From NCBI GenBank assembly GCA_024763075.1, contig JANTGF010000017.1, forward strand, positions 1 through 55,990: a DNA stretch of 55,990 nt, in the 5' to 3' direction. The notes below the pieces were generated by a model. It searched no databases, was not told the DNA's origin, and was given only the letters and a program-made list of their open reading frames with translations. Of the stretch, positions 28,664-37,242 are shown piece by piece (position 1 is the stretch's first letter; each line of letters begins with the position of its first letter). The DNA comes from Bacteroidales bacterium (GTDB lineage Bacteria; Bacteroidota; Bacteroidia; Bacteroidales; VadinHA17). The position numbers and the translations under genes were made by a program.

Positions 28664-29220
28664 TTTTATTATTTTAGGGTTTATTAAGATTAAAATTGTC
28701 AGATTTTAAGATTGTTTTTTTGCTGAATATTTGTCAGTCATATAAAATTGAATTGGTGTGCAGCCTTATTTTGTAAAGGTGATTTAAATCATCGCTCAGG
28801 GTAAAAATATATATGGATGTGCTCTTAACTGCCATTTTTTAGTATGTAAAAAAAATTGCCTGTTGCAATAAAGAAAATGAAAAAAAAGTTCTCCGGATTC
28901 GGTCTGATAATTTTTCCTTGCTAAAATACTGGCTATACCTTATTTAGATACAGTAAAACAAATGACAGATATTTCCTGAAAAAGATGAGATATATCATCA
29001 GACAGGATTGATTCCGATCAACAGAATTGTGGTCAAATAAATGATGATTCATCTAAAAAACTGTATAACAGATTTTTGGGTAATCCTGGTTGTGCCGTAA
29101 CTGTAAATTGCGAAAAGCCTTATTTTTGTTAAATCGATTTAAAACCAATTTTTTAACAATTATCCTGGATTATTAAAAATCAGATGAAAATAATACTTTT
29201 GCTTAAATTAATAATTTCAG
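28664..29220. other. 557-base gene-free gap between divergent transcription units
   Basis: AT-rich sequence between the methyltransferase operon (leftward) and the epimerase gene (rightward). No ORF longer than a few dozen codons looks real and no RNA gene is recognisable. A good -7 box for the epimerase is at its right end. The unusual length for a divergent gap suggests it also carries the operon promoter and possibly regulator sites, but I could not pick one out. Confidence 0.4.
29194..29201 (+). promoter_or_regulatory. Candidate -7 box (TACTTTTG) for the methylmalonyl-CoA epimerase gene
   Basis: An exact match to TAnnTTTG, 19 bases before the first ATG. No clear TTG/TTTG at the -33 position is seen. 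Confidence 0.45.
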
Positions 29221-29631
29221 ATGATGAATACAGAACATATTGAACACATCGGGATTGCAGTAAAAAGTCTGGAGGACTCCATTCCTTTTTATGAGAAATT
29301 GCTTGGACAAAACTGCTATGCTGTTGAAGAAGTGGTGGAGCAAAAAGTCAAAACCGCTTTTTTTAAAGTAGGTGAAACAAAAATTGAACTGCTGGAACCC
29401 ACCGGTCCTGACAGTGCAATTGCCAGGTTTATAGAGAAAAGAGGAGAGGGGATGCATCATATTGCATTTTCCGTAAAAGACCTGGAAGGGAAGCTTAAAA
29501 CAGCCGAAGAAAGCGGTATAAGACTGATTGATAAAAAGCCAAGAAAAGGTGCCGAAGGACTGGATATTGCATTTCTGCATCCGGCTTCAACTTTCGGTGT
29601 TTTAATGGAGCTTTGCGAAAACAGGGAATGA
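29221..29631 (+). CDS. mce: Methylmalonyl-CoA epimerase (VOC fold)
   Basis: A 136-residue glyoxalase-fold protein. It begins EHIEHIGIAVKSLEDSIPFY, with a metal-ligand His in HIGIAV, and continues IELLEPTGPDSAIARFIEKR, MHHIAFSV (second metal His) and LMELCEN (Glu ligand), the standard epimerase pattern. It interconverts (R)- and (S)-methylmalonyl-CoA, joining methylmalonyl-CoA mutase to propionyl-CoA chemistry in the succinate-propionate route. The mutase and carboxylase/transcarboxylase genes are not in the window. It lies 174 bases before the citrate lyase genes. Confidence 0.93.
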   Translation: MMNTEHIEHIGIAVKSLEDSIPFYEKLLGQNCYAVEEVVEQKVKTAFFKVGETKIELLEPTGPDSAIARFIEKRGEGMHHIAFSVKDLEGKLKTAEESGIRLIDKKPRKGAEGLDIAFLHPASTFGVLMELCENRE

Positions 29632-29769
29632 TTTATCCATTTAAGGTTAAAAGACAAACACTTAATTCCGGCAATTTGATTTATTGAAAAATACAGCTTA
29701 TTGTATTTTATAAATTCAGCAATTATATTTAAAAATTGTGTTGAATAATTCAGGTTAAGTATTGTTTCT

Positions 29770-29777
29770 TATCTTTG
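29770..29777 (+). promoter_or_regulatory. Candidate -7 box (TATCTTTG) for the citrate lyase operon
   Basis: An exact TAnnTTTG match 28 bases before the citDE ATG. The -33 element is not obvious. Confidence 0.45.
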
Positions 29778-29805
29778 AGAAAGAAAAATTTAAGTCTAGT
29801 TTTTT

Positions 29806-31023
29806 ATGGGAAATACCGCATCTGCCGGAAACTCCGGTCCAAAAATCAGGTCGGATTGCAGAATCAGCCTTGAACTCACCGCATCGGGTGGGATGGAAAT
29901 CAACTTATCTTCAAAAGTTATATCAATGTATGGAAACTCCATCAGGCAACTGGTGGAAGATATGCTTGATTATTTTGGAATAAAGAATGTTCGCGTAAAT
30001 CTGGACGATAAAGGAGCCCTTCCCTTTGTATTAATGGCCCGTCTGGAAGCTGCGGTTAAGCAACTGGTAAAAACAGAAAGAGTATTTCTCCCGGAAGAGA
30101 AGAATAATCATCAGGAACCATCAAGCCCTGACAGATTCCGTTTTACCCGTTTATATCTTCCGGGGAATTCTCCTGCCTTAATGCTGAATGCAGGTATTCA
30201 TCAACCCGATGGATTGATTCTTGACCTGGAGGATTCTGTGGCACAGGATAAGAAATATGAAGCCCGCTATCTGGTGAGGAATGCTTTGAGGTCCCTCGAT
30301 TTTATGGGTGCTGAAAAAATGGTAAGGATAAATCAGTTGCCTGGCGGATTGAAGGATCTTGAGCATATTGTTCCCTATGGTGTGGATTTAATTCTTATCC
30401 CAAAGTGTGAGGGACCGGAGCAGGTATTGGCAGTAGAAAAAGAAATAAAGCGAATAAGAAAAGATGCCCGGATATTATTAATGCCAATTATTGAAAGCGC
30501 TCTGGGAATAGAAAGAGCTTTTGATGTTGCGGTTGCCTCTCAGGATGTTGTGGCAATGACTATAGGTCTGGAAGATTATACGGCCGATTTAGGGGTGAAA
30601 CGTACTCCCGGAGCGAAAGAGTCCTTTTATGCCCGTAGCAGATTGGTAAATGCCTGTAAAGCTGCAGGAATTCAGGCCATTGATTCGGTATTTTCAGATG
30701 TTGCCGATATGGATGGACTGAAAAATGCAGTACAGGCTTCACGCTCTCTTGGGTTTGACGGAATGGGTTGCATTCATCCCCGGCAAATTAAGTATATAAA
30801 GGAAGGCTTTTTACCGGATAAGGATGAAATGGAGAAAGCAAAAAAAATTATAATGGCTTATGAAGATGCTCAAAAATCCGGATTAGGAGTGGTCTCTCTG
30901 GGAACCAAAATGATTGATGCACCGGTTGTAAAAAGAGCAGAAAGAATCATTAAACTTGCTTTGGGTCAGGGTCTTCTTCCAAAAGACTGGAGGAATGAGC
31001 AAGGAAGTCATCATGAAGCTTAA
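29806..31023 (+). CDS. Citrate lyase CitD-CitE fusion (acyl-carrier and beta subunits)
   Basis: A 405-residue fusion. Residues 1-~95 are the citrate lyase acyl carrier protein (SDCRISLELTASGGMEINL, MYGNSIRQLVEDMLDYFGI, RVNLDDKGALPFVLMARLEA); the candidate attachment Ser for the phosphoribosyl-dephospho-CoA arm is Ser16 in RSDC, less likely Ser10. Residues ~110-400 are a CitE/HpcH-type TIM barrel (FTRLYLPGNSPALMLNAG, DGLILDLEDSVAQDKKYEAR, PKCEGPEQV, GLEDYTADLGVKRT, GCIHPRQI). CitE cleaves citryl-ACP to oxaloacetate and acetyl-ACP. In enterobacteria these are separate proteins, so the fusion fixes their 1:1 stoichiometry. It overlaps citF by 11 bases, indicating translational coupling. Confidence 0.9.
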   Translation: MGNTASAGNSGPKIRSDCRISLELTASGGMEINLSSKVISMYGNSIRQLVEDMLDYFGIKNVRVNLDDKGALPFVLMARLEAAVKQLVKTERVFLPEEKNNHQEPSSPDRFRFTRLYLPGNSPALMLNAGIHQPDGLILDLEDSVAQDKKYEARYLVRNALRSLDFMGAEKMVRINQLPGGLKDLEHIVPYGVDLILIPKCEGPEQVLAVEKEIKRIRKDARILLMPIIESALGIERAFDVAVASQDVVAMTIGLEDYTADLGVKRTPGAKESFYARSRLVNACKAAGIQAIDSVFSDVADMDGLKNAVQASRSLGFDGMGCIHPRQIKYIKEGFLPDKDEMEKAKKIIMAYEDAQKSGLGVVSLGTKMIDAPVVKRAERIIKLALGQGLLPKDWRNEQGSHHEA

Positions 31024-32593
31024 AAAAGAAACTATGAGTGAATTAGTGAAGAATGAAGCCGGAAGATGGGTGCCTGTTGAGGTTAACGGGCAGACTCAGA
31101 TTCCATTTAAAGGAGTTGCCGCCTATAAACCCCGGGGAAAGAAATTTGGACCGGCTGTTTCATCCTGTGCGGATTATCCTGCAGATGGAAACAAACAGGT
31201 GGATTCATTGCGCACCGCTTTAGTAAAAGCAGGATTGAGAGACGGATTGTGTATTTCTACACACCACCATTTTAGAAACGGAGATTTGCTTGCTAACCAG
31301 ATATTTGATATTGCAAAAGAGTTGGGGGTGAAGGATCTGGTATGGTTCCCGTCAGCCTCTTTCCCCTGTCATGAGCACCTGATACCATATCTTGAGGATG
31401 GAACCATTCACCACATTGAAGGCAGTATGAACGGGCCTTTGGGGAGATTTGCTTCAGAGGGGAAAATGAAAGGGGTGGGGATTTTGAGGTCCCATGGTGG
31501 AAGATATCAGGCCGTGCAGGATGGAGAAGTAAAGATTGATATTGCAGTGATTGGAGCGGCATGTGCCGATTCTTTTGGCAATGCAAACGGGCTTTACGGG
31601 TCGTCGGCAACGGGTTTGCTGGGGTTTGCCCTGGCAGATTCGCAGTATGCAGAGAAGGTGATTGTGGTTACGGATAACAGGGTGCCGTTTCCATGTGTTC
31701 CCTGGCAGATTCAGGGGAATTATGTTGATTTTACTGTTCAGGTGGATAAACTGGGAGACCCGGAAAAAATTATATCAGGTACCACCCGGATCACAAAAAG
31801 TCCAGACCGTTTGTATATGGCTGAACTGACTGCCAGGTTTTGTGAGGCTGCAGGAATTATAAAAGACGGGTTTTCATTTCAGACAGGTGCCGGTGGTACA
31901 TCTCTGGCCGTGAGTGAATATTTTAGGGAAATAATGCAGGAAAAGGGTATAAAAGCCCGCTTTGCCAGAGGTGGAAGCAACAAATATCTGGTTTCCATGC
32001 TGGAAGAAGGACTCATCGATTATATCCTTGACGGACAGACTTTTGACCTGGAAGGAGTTCGGTCCATGTCTGAGAACCCATCGCATGTCTGGACAAGTCC
32101 TTTTACCTCATACAATTATCATGGGAAAGGTAATTTTGCCGGAATGGTGGATGTGGTGATACTTGGTGCCACAGAGATTGATCTGAACTTTAATGCCAAT
32201 GTAGTGACGCATTCAGATGGTTATCTGCTTCATGGAATCGGAGGATGGCAGAATTGTCTGTTTTCAAAAACGGTGATTCTTCCTGTTCCGCTATTCAGAG
32301 ACCGGATACCTGTAATTGTGGATGAGGTAACCACTCTTTGTGGTCCGGGGGAGTTGATTGACGTGGTAGTTACAGAACGGGGAATAGCAATCAATCCCCT
32401 GAGAAAAGATCTTCTGGATGCAGTAAAAAATTCCGGATTGCCGGTAAAAACCATTCAGGAATTGAAAGAAATGGCGGATCAGATTTGTGGAGTACCTGAA
32501 AAACCGGTGTTTGATGATCAGATCATTGCACTGGTGAAATGGGTGGACGGAACGGTACTTGATGTGGTGAGGAAAGTGGGGGAGAAACCTTGA
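31013..32593 (+). CDS. citF: Citrate lyase alpha subunit
   Basis: A 526-residue citrate:acetyl-ACP transferase, close to the ~510 of known CitF. It starts near VKNEAGRWVPVEVNGQ and continues PFKGVAAYKPRGKKFGPAVS, GLCISTHHHFRNGD, GSSATGLLGFALADSQYAEK, FSFQTGAGGTSLAVSEYF and RGGSNKYLVSMLEEGLIDYI, all typical. The ATG at 31013 sits inside the end of citDE and has AAGGAAG upstream, so I prefer it to the earlier in-frame codon at 30956. It transfers the acyl carrier from acetate to citrate. CitC, CitX and CitG, needed to make and load the prosthetic group, are not in the window. Confidence 0.93.
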   Translation: MKLKKETMSELVKNEAGRWVPVEVNGQTQIPFKGVAAYKPRGKKFGPAVSSCADYPADGNKQVDSLRTALVKAGLRDGLCISTHHHFRNGDLLANQIFDIAKELGVKDLVWFPSASFPCHEHLIPYLEDGTIHHIEGSMNGPLGRFASEGKMKGVGILRSHGGRYQAVQDGEVKIDIAVIGAACADSFGNANGLYGSSATGLLGFALADSQYAEKVIVVTDNRVPFPCVPWQIQGNYVDFTVQVDKLGDPEKIISGTTRITKSPDRLYMAELTARFCEAAGIIKDGFSFQTGAGGTSLAVSEYFREIMQEKGIKARFARGGSNKYLVSMLEEGLIDYILDGQTFDLEGVRSMSENPSHVWTSPFTSYNYHGKGNFAGMVDVVILGATEIDLNFNANVVTHSDGYLLHGIGGWQNCLFSKTVILPVPLFRDRIPVIVDEVTTLCGPGELIDVVVTERGIAINPLRKDLLDAVKNSGLPVKTIQELKEMADQICGVPEKPVFDDQIIALVKWVDGTVLDVVRKVGEKP

Positions 32594-33065
32594 ACGATGA
32601 TCAATCAAGGTTGAAGGTTGAATCAATGAACCAAGATACAAGAACCAAGATCCAAGAAACAAGAAACAAAAAAACTCAGATGAAAGATGAATAATATACC
32701 TCTTTGAAATTAGTTGACAGCTTTCATTCCAGTTTTTTTTTAAGTATTTTAAATTTTAGGCATTTTGAATTTTAAGTATTTTAAATTTTAGGCATATAAA
32801 TTTGTAAAGCCGCTATGCATCGCGTCTGATTAATTGTAAAAGAATGTCAAGATGAACAAAGTAAGAAGGCAGAAGGCAAAAGGCAGAAGTAAGAAGGCAG
32901 AAGGAAAAAGAAAGAAAAATAAGTTAACGTTGGGCTTCCAAAAATTATATATTAGCACCCTGAGCCTGTTAAAGAGCAATTCATGGCTTCTCACAACAGA
33001 AACCAAAGAAACAATAGGAACACCAGAAACTAAAGATATTATTGTAAAATTAATAGCGATTAATC
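32594..33065. repeat. 472-base gap filled with degenerate short tandem repeats
   Basis: This gap holds three blocks of low-complexity repeats: 32628-32672 (units like AGAACCAAGAT and AGAAACA), 32739-32796 (AT-rich TTTTAAGTA/ATTTTAGGCAT units), and 32861-32912 (AGAAGGCAAAAGGC units). At ~32811-32827 lies a decayed half of the ATGCAT-centred palindrome (CTATGCATCGCGTCTG). An 84-codon frame starting at 32852 is composed of the repeats and overlaps the rubredoxin; I do not count it as a gene. Confidence 0.7.
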
Positions 33066-33230
33066 ATGCAAAAATACCAATGCAATATTTGCGGATATGT
33101 TTATGATCCTGAAGAAGGGGACCTTGATTCGGGAATTGCCCCCGGTACAGCATTTGAAGATCTTCCGGATGACTGGTACTGCCCTTTGTGCGGGGTTACC
33201 AAAGAAGATTTTTCTCCATTTGATGATTGA
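33066..33230 (+). CDS. Rubredoxin
   Basis: A 54-residue iron protein. It has both knuckles, [13 protein letters not shown] at residues 6-18 and [11 protein letters not shown] at 39-49, with the Trp-Tyr before the second ([10 protein letters not shown]). The size is standard. It carries one electron on a Cys4-bound iron and usually feeds rubrerythrin or superoxide reductase under oxidative stress, or other redox enzymes in anaerobes. The ATG at 33066 is followed directly by the conserved QKYQCNICG. It lies between the repeat-rich gap and the convergent pepD, whose stop is 17 bases away. Confidence 0.95.
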   Translation: MQKYQCNICGYVYDPEEGDLDSGIAPGTAFEDLPDDWYCPLCGVTKEDFSPFDD

Positions 33231-33247
33231 AGATTCTGTTTTTACAA

Positions 33248-34702
33248 TTAAGAAATCCTTTTTAATATTTCTATCAGCAGATCCCAGAATTTATATGTGC
33301 TTTCGATATCCAGCTTTTCATCCGGTGAATGGGCTCCTCTGATGGTTGGTCCGAAAGAGATCATATCCAGTTCCGGATATTTCTCCAGAAACAAGCCACA
33401 TTCCAGTCCGGCATGAATCGCTTTAACTTTTGGCTGTACATCAAAAAGATCATTATAGGCCTTTGAGGCTATCTCAAGGATTTTTGAATCTTTATTGGGT
33501 ACCCATCCCGGGTATCCGCCCGAATGTTCAACTTCAGCACCGGCAAGATCAAAAACGCTGGCTACCATCTGAACAATATCCTCTTTTGCACTTTCCCTGG
33601 AACTTCTCTGGCTGGTAACTACTTCAATTTGATTATCCTTTGTGAATTTTACAGAAGCCAGATTGGTAGATGTTTCAACCAGACCGGGAATTTCATGGCT
33701 CATCCCGAATGCTCCGTGCGGACAGGCATATACTGAGGCGATCAGTCTGTGTTGAAATTCTTTTTGAAGTACATGATCAGGGAGGGCTGTTTTTTCAATC
33801 CGGATATTTAATTCAGGATCCTTCCCTGAAAGTTCTTCTGAGACAGTGTTGAAGAAATCTTTGGCAAAATGTTCTAAAGATTCTGTTTTTTCCTTTTTTA
33901 CAACAAAAACAGCCTGTGCCTCTCTTGGGATGGCATTTCTCAGGTTTCCTCCGTTAAAAGAAGACAACCTGACATCAAAGTCTTTTTCTGCGCTGTAAAG
34001 AAAGCGATTCATAATTTTAACGGAATTTCCAAGTCCGTTATTAATCTCATCTCCCGAGTGTCCTCCCTTCAGTCCCTCAACATAAAGTTTAAAAGCTTTT
34101 GTTCCCTCCGGAGTTTCCTCAGGGGTATATTTAAATGTGGCGACGGTATCCATGCCTCCAGCACAGCCTATGTACAGTTCTCCTTCATCTTCAGAGTCAA
34201 GGTTTAAAAGTATTTCGCCATTCAAAAACCCGGATTGCAACCCTTTTGCCCCGGTCATTCCACTTTCTTCATCAATGGTAAAAAGACACTCAATGGGGCC
34301 GTGTACCATCTCTTTCGTTTCAAGGATAGCCATTTGTGCGGCAACTCCGATTCCGTCGTCGGCACCCAGGGTAGTACATTTTGCTTTTATCCAGTTTCCA
34401 TCAACAACCGGTGAAATAGGATCTGTATCAAAATTGTGGCGGGTATTCCGGTTCTTCTCACATACCATATCAACATGGCTCTGAAGCACAACCGCAGGCA
34501 GATTCTCTTTACCCCGGCTTGCAGGTTTCTTAATTAATAAATTACCCACCTCATCCTGCGCATACTCAAGTTTTAAATCTTTTGCAAATTCAATCAGAAA
34601 ATGAATGATTTTTTCTTCCTTACCTGAAGCTCTTGGTATTTTACATATATTTTCAAAATGTCCCCACAAAGAATGGGCATCTGATAGTTCTTTTAAGACC
34701 AT
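33248..34702 (-). CDS. pepD: Aminoacyl-histidine dipeptidase / cytosol non-specific dipeptidase
   Basis: A 484-residue M20 metallopeptidase. Zinc-site blocks: LQSHVDMVCEKN (His and Asp), TLGADDGIGVA (bridging Asp), IDEESGMTGAKGL (catalytic and ligand Glu), NLDSEDEGELYIGCAGGMD, and the final His in GPTIRGAHSPDEKLD. It hydrolyses dipeptides, including carnosine-like Xaa-His, in the cytosol. The frame extends to a TTG at 34726, but a promoter -7 box overlaps that codon, so the true start is the ATG at 34702 (MVLKELSDAHSLW). It is convergent with rubredoxin. Confidence 0.94.
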   Translation of the reverse strand: MVLKELSDAHSLWGHFENICKIPRASGKEEKIIHFLIEFAKDLKLEYAQDEVGNLLIKKPASRGKENLPAVVLQSHVDMVCEKNRNTRHNFDTDPISPVVDGNWIKAKCTTLGADDGIGVAAQMAILETKEMVHGPIECLFTIDEESGMTGAKGLQSGFLNGEILLNLDSEDEGELYIGCAGGMDTVATFKYTPEETPEGTKAFKLYVEGLKGGHSGDEINNGLGNSVKIMNRFLYSAEKDFDVRLSSFNGGNLRNAIPREAQAVFVVKKEKTESLEHFAKDFFNTVSEELSGKDPELNIRIEKTALPDHVLQKEFQHRLIASVYACPHGAFGMSHEIPGLVETSTNLASVKFTKDNQIEVVTSQRSSRESAKEDIVQMVASVFDLAGAEVEHSGGYPGWVPNKDSKILEIASKAYNDLFDVQPKVKAIHAGLECGLFLEKYPELDMISFGPTIRGAHSPDEKLDIESTYKFWDLLIEILKRIS

Positions 34703-34723
34703 AATTGTTTTAACAAATTTTGG

Positions 34724-34752
34724 CAAAGCTAAGAAAAATTGATGGATACCAA
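34724..34752 (-). promoter_or_regulatory. Promoter of pepD (TTG-N18-TAGCTTTG)
   Basis: On the minus strand TAGCTTTG (34724-34731) is an exact TAnnTTTG box, with TTG at 34750-34752 after an 18-base spacer. The expected transcript start falls between this box and the ATG at 34702, which rules out the upstream TTG as start codon. Confidence 0.6.
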
Positions 34753-34804
34753 TTGATATATGTTTGTTTTGTTTTTATGTTTAAAAGCACTAAACAGTGT
34801 GTTT

Positions 34805-34850
34805 CCATAAAGTCGGGTGTTCGAGCAACAATGCAGATATCGGACTTTAA
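34805..34850 (+). repeat. Short, core-less relative of the structured intergenic repeat
   Basis: It begins CCATAAAGTCGGGTGTT, repeated at 34875-34890 in front of the full element, and ends GCAGATATCGGACTTTA, which resembles GCAGATAGCGGACATTAT at the right end of the full element (34981-34998). TAAAGTC at 34808-34814 pairs with GACTTTA at 34843-34849. It looks like a tandem copy that has lost the conserved core. A small hairpin (GGACT at 34857-34861 with AGTCC at 34868-34872) lies between the two. Confidence 0.55.
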
Positions 34851-34892
34851 TCATAAGGACTAAATAGAGTCCATCCATAAAGTCGGTGTTTA

Positions 34893-35002
34893 GTTCAGAA
34901 TGTTCGCTATCAAGACTTTCGAAGTCTTAATAATCAGGAGTTTACTTTTGTAAATGACTGGTTTTTCAGACAAGAGTAACGCAGATAGCGGACATTATGG
35001 AC
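34893..35002 (+). repeat. Structured intergenic repeat, copy 1 (110 nt)
   Basis: The arms GTTCAGAATGTTCGCTATC (34893-34911) and GATAGCGGACATTATGGAC (34984-35002) pair over 19 positions: 16 Watson-Crick, two G-T wobbles and one mismatch. Inside are a hairpin AAGACTT-TCG-AAGTCTT (34912-34928) and another TTTAC-TTTT-GTAAA (34941-34954). The core from CTTTCGAAG to AACGCAG is shared with copy 2 in the opposite orientation. Together with the core-less relative it fills most of the pepD/dehydrogenase gap (34703-35165), which holds no other gene. Confidence 0.75.
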
Positions 35003-35165
35003 AAACACTAAACAGGATTGATTCTTTGTTTTAAATCCTAAGTTGCCCTTTTAATCCAAAGGAATAAAAAGATATCAGGTGAGTAAGAATATTTGCGAAA
35101 TATACTCTTTGCAGGGGTCTTAAATAATATTATTTTTACAAATAAAATTTTAAAACAATAAAACT

Positions 35166-36359
35166 ATGGCAAAAAGAAAGGTTGTTACTTTGCCCGGCGA
35201 TGGGATCGGGCATGTGGTTCTGGAGGAAACACTCAGGGTGTTGGAAAGTGCCGGATTCCAGGCAGAATATATAGAAGGCGATATAGGCTGGGAATATTGG
35301 TGTAAAGAGGGAAACCCGCTGCCTCAGAGAACAATAGATCTCATTGCTGAGCATAAAATTGCATTGTTCGGGGCAATAACCTCGAAACCCAAGGAGGAAG
35401 CAGTAAATGAATTATCGCCGGAATTACAGTCTGAAGGGTTGATATATTCAAGTCCTATTGTGGGCCTTCGGCAGCATTTTAATCTGGATATCTGTATCCG
35501 TCCCTGTCATACTTATGTTGGGAATCCTCTGAATTTTATCAGAAGGAGTACTGACGGAGGGGTAGATGAACCAAAAGTGGATGTGGTAATCTTTCGCCAG
35601 AATACCGAAGGATTGTACGGGGGAGTGGAATGGTCGGATCCACCTTCTCAGGTTTATGATGCACTTATGACCCATCCTAAATTCAAGAAAAATTTCGGAA
35701 AAATTCCGAAAGATGAAGTATCTGTTTCTACAAGAATTTTCACAAAAAGGGCTACAGAAAGAATTCTTCGTGCTGCATTTGATTATGCCGAAAAATATAA
35801 TTATAAATCGGTGACCGTATGTGAAAAACCAAATGTGATAAGGGAAACCTCAGGCATGATGTATCGTCTGGCAAAAGAAATGCAGAAAAAGGATTATCCT
35901 CAAATCGATCTGTGGAATACAAATATTGATGCCCAGATGATGTGGCTGACGAAGAATCCGGAAGATTACGGGGTGATTGTTGCCGGGAATATGTTTGGTG
36001 ATATTGTTTCGGATGGTTTTGCCGGACTGATTGGTGGTCTTGGATTTGCCTGCAGTGCCCAGTTTAATGATGCGGGCATTGGTATTTTTGAACCGACTCA
36101 CGGGTCTGCTCCAAAATACGCTTCGTATGAAACATCTATAGTAAATCCCATTGCAATGATTGAATCGGCCTGTATGATGCTTGATTTTATCGGAGAAAAG
36201 GAAATATCAAAAAAAATCAGAGCTGCAGTAGCAAAAGTAATTGTTGAAGCAAAGGTGCAGACCTATGATATGAAAAAGATGAAAGGGGCACCGGATGTTA
36301 TCCAAAAAGGTGCTGCCACTACAAAGGAAATGGCAGATGCGGTTATTGCGAATTTATAA
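35166..36359 (+). CDS. Isocitrate/isopropylmalate dehydrogenase family, probably isocitrate dehydrogenase
   Basis: A 397-residue beta-decarboxylating dehydrogenase. Key blocks: TLPGDGIGHVVLEETLRVL at the start, IRPCHTYVGNPLNF, VIFRQNTEGLYGGVEW (substrate and catalytic Tyr region), SVTVCEKPNVIRETSGMM, the metal-binding Asps in GNMFGDIVSDGFAGLIGGLG, and GIFEPTHGSAPKYA before the cofactor site. The RxNTEGxYxGxE pattern is of the isocitrate rather than the isopropylmalate type (which has LTGGIYFG), and no leu genes are nearby. It would make 2-oxoglutarate. The coenzyme (NAD or NADP) and a homoisocitrate-like role cannot be excluded. Confidence 0.82.
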   Translation: MAKRKVVTLPGDGIGHVVLEETLRVLESAGFQAEYIEGDIGWEYWCKEGNPLPQRTIDLIAEHKIALFGAITSKPKEEAVNELSPELQSEGLIYSSPIVGLRQHFNLDICIRPCHTYVGNPLNFIRRSTDGGVDEPKVDVVIFRQNTEGLYGGVEWSDPPSQVYDALMTHPKFKKNFGKIPKDEVSVSTRIFTKRATERILRAAFDYAEKYNYKSVTVCEKPNVIRETSGMMYRLAKEMQKKDYPQIDLWNTNIDAQMMWLTKNPEDYGVIVAGNMFGDIVSDGFAGLIGGLGFACSAQFNDAGIGIFEPTHGSAPKYASYETSIVNPIAMIESACMMLDFIGEKEISKKIRAAVAKVIVEAKVQTYDMKKMKGAPDVIQKGAATTKEMADAVIANL

Positions 36360-36518
36360 TAGAACAGAGGTGTAATGTGTGAATGCTTAAATGATTATTT
36401 TTAATATTACCAGTAATAATTCTTTTTTCATTCATTCATTTGGGCATTAAGGCATTCGATCATTTTAGATTACAATAATAATTTGGAAATAAACATTCTT
36501 AAATAAACAATAATAATT

Positions 36519-37064
36519 ATGTTAGAACAAATATATAAACTCTGGCCGGAACTGAACTGGATTGAGGATCAGAGACTAAGGGACAAGACTGCAAAAACCT
36601 GGATTCTTGCACTGGAAAGAAGTGTGCTGACTGCAGATGATCTGAATCAAATACCGTTTACTTTACTGGCTGATCCCGATTTAAAGGTCAGTTTTATGAT
36701 GCATAAAAGAGCCGTGGTTCATATAGCAAAGGAAAGCGGGGAGAAAATAAACCAATTTTTTGGTGATGAGCTTCCTGTGAACATGGATGTGCTGATCGCA
36801 GGAGCTATTCTTGCCGATGTGGGAAAACTGCTTGAATATGCAAAAGATGATGATGGTAAGGTTATTCAGGGTACTTACGGGAAACTACTGCGTCATCCTT
36901 TTTCCGGGGTTTCCCTGGCGGAAGAATGCGGCCTTCCCCCGGAAGTTTGTCACATTATAGCCACACATGCGGGTGAAGGGGATATGGTAAAAAGGACAGC
37001 AGAAGCTTATGTAGTGCATCATGCTGATTTTATGACTTTTTTGCCGTTTAAAAACAGATTTTGA
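36519..37064 (+). CDS. HD-domain protein with degenerate HD motif
   Basis: A 181-residue soluble protein of the HD phosphohydrolase superfamily. The usual order is visible: H62 in MHKRAVVHIA, then AGAILADVGKLLEYA where HD normally stands (A99-D100, so the His is replaced), then LLRHPFSGVSLAE, IIATHAGEGD and VVHHADFMTF. Several other histidines could still bind metal, so loss of activity is not certain. Related short HD proteins with LLADVGK are known in anaerobes, with no assigned substrate. It stands alone, 159 bases after the dehydrogenase. Confidence 0.75.
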   Translation: MLEQIYKLWPELNWIEDQRLRDKTAKTWILALERSVLTADDLNQIPFTLLADPDLKVSFMMHKRAVVHIAKESGEKINQFFGDELPVNMDVLIAGAILADVGKLLEYAKDDDGKVIQGTYGKLLRHPFSGVSLAEECGLPPEVCHIIATHAGEGDMVKRTAEAYVVHHADFMTFLPFKNRF

Positions 37065-37177
37065 AAAGCATGGATATCATTCCGGGGAGACTGAAGTTTT
37101 GTGTGTTTTGCAATTCCTCAGAAGGGATTTATTTTGAAGGGAAAACATGAAAGCATCATTTTTTAAATGCTTTTTCC

Positions 37178-37196
37178 TATTTTTGGAATACATTTG
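37178..37196 (+). promoter_or_regulatory. Two overlapping candidate -7 boxes for the SLC13/cysQ operon
   Basis: TATTTTTG (37178-37185) and TACATTTG (37189-37196) both fit TAnnTTTG. No TTG at a proper distance marks the -33 element, so support is partial. Confidence 0.35.
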
Positions 37197-37242
37197 TAAA
37201 AAAGTAATAGCAATTTAACCTGACTCATTTTAACAATCCCGG

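Noticed and set aside
28664-29220. tRNA, riboswitch or small RNA in the long divergent gap
   Set aside because: No cloverleaf, conserved riboswitch core or strong hairpin with T run could be found by eye.
30956-31012. Longer N-terminus for citF
   Set aside because: It would overlap citDE by 68 bases and adds residues unlike CitF; the ATG at 31013 has a purine-rich site upstream.
32852-33106. 84-codon ORF on the plus strand
   Set aside because: Its first half is translated AGAAGGC-type repeat (RRQKAKGRSKKAEGKRKK) and its end overlaps the rubredoxin in another frame.
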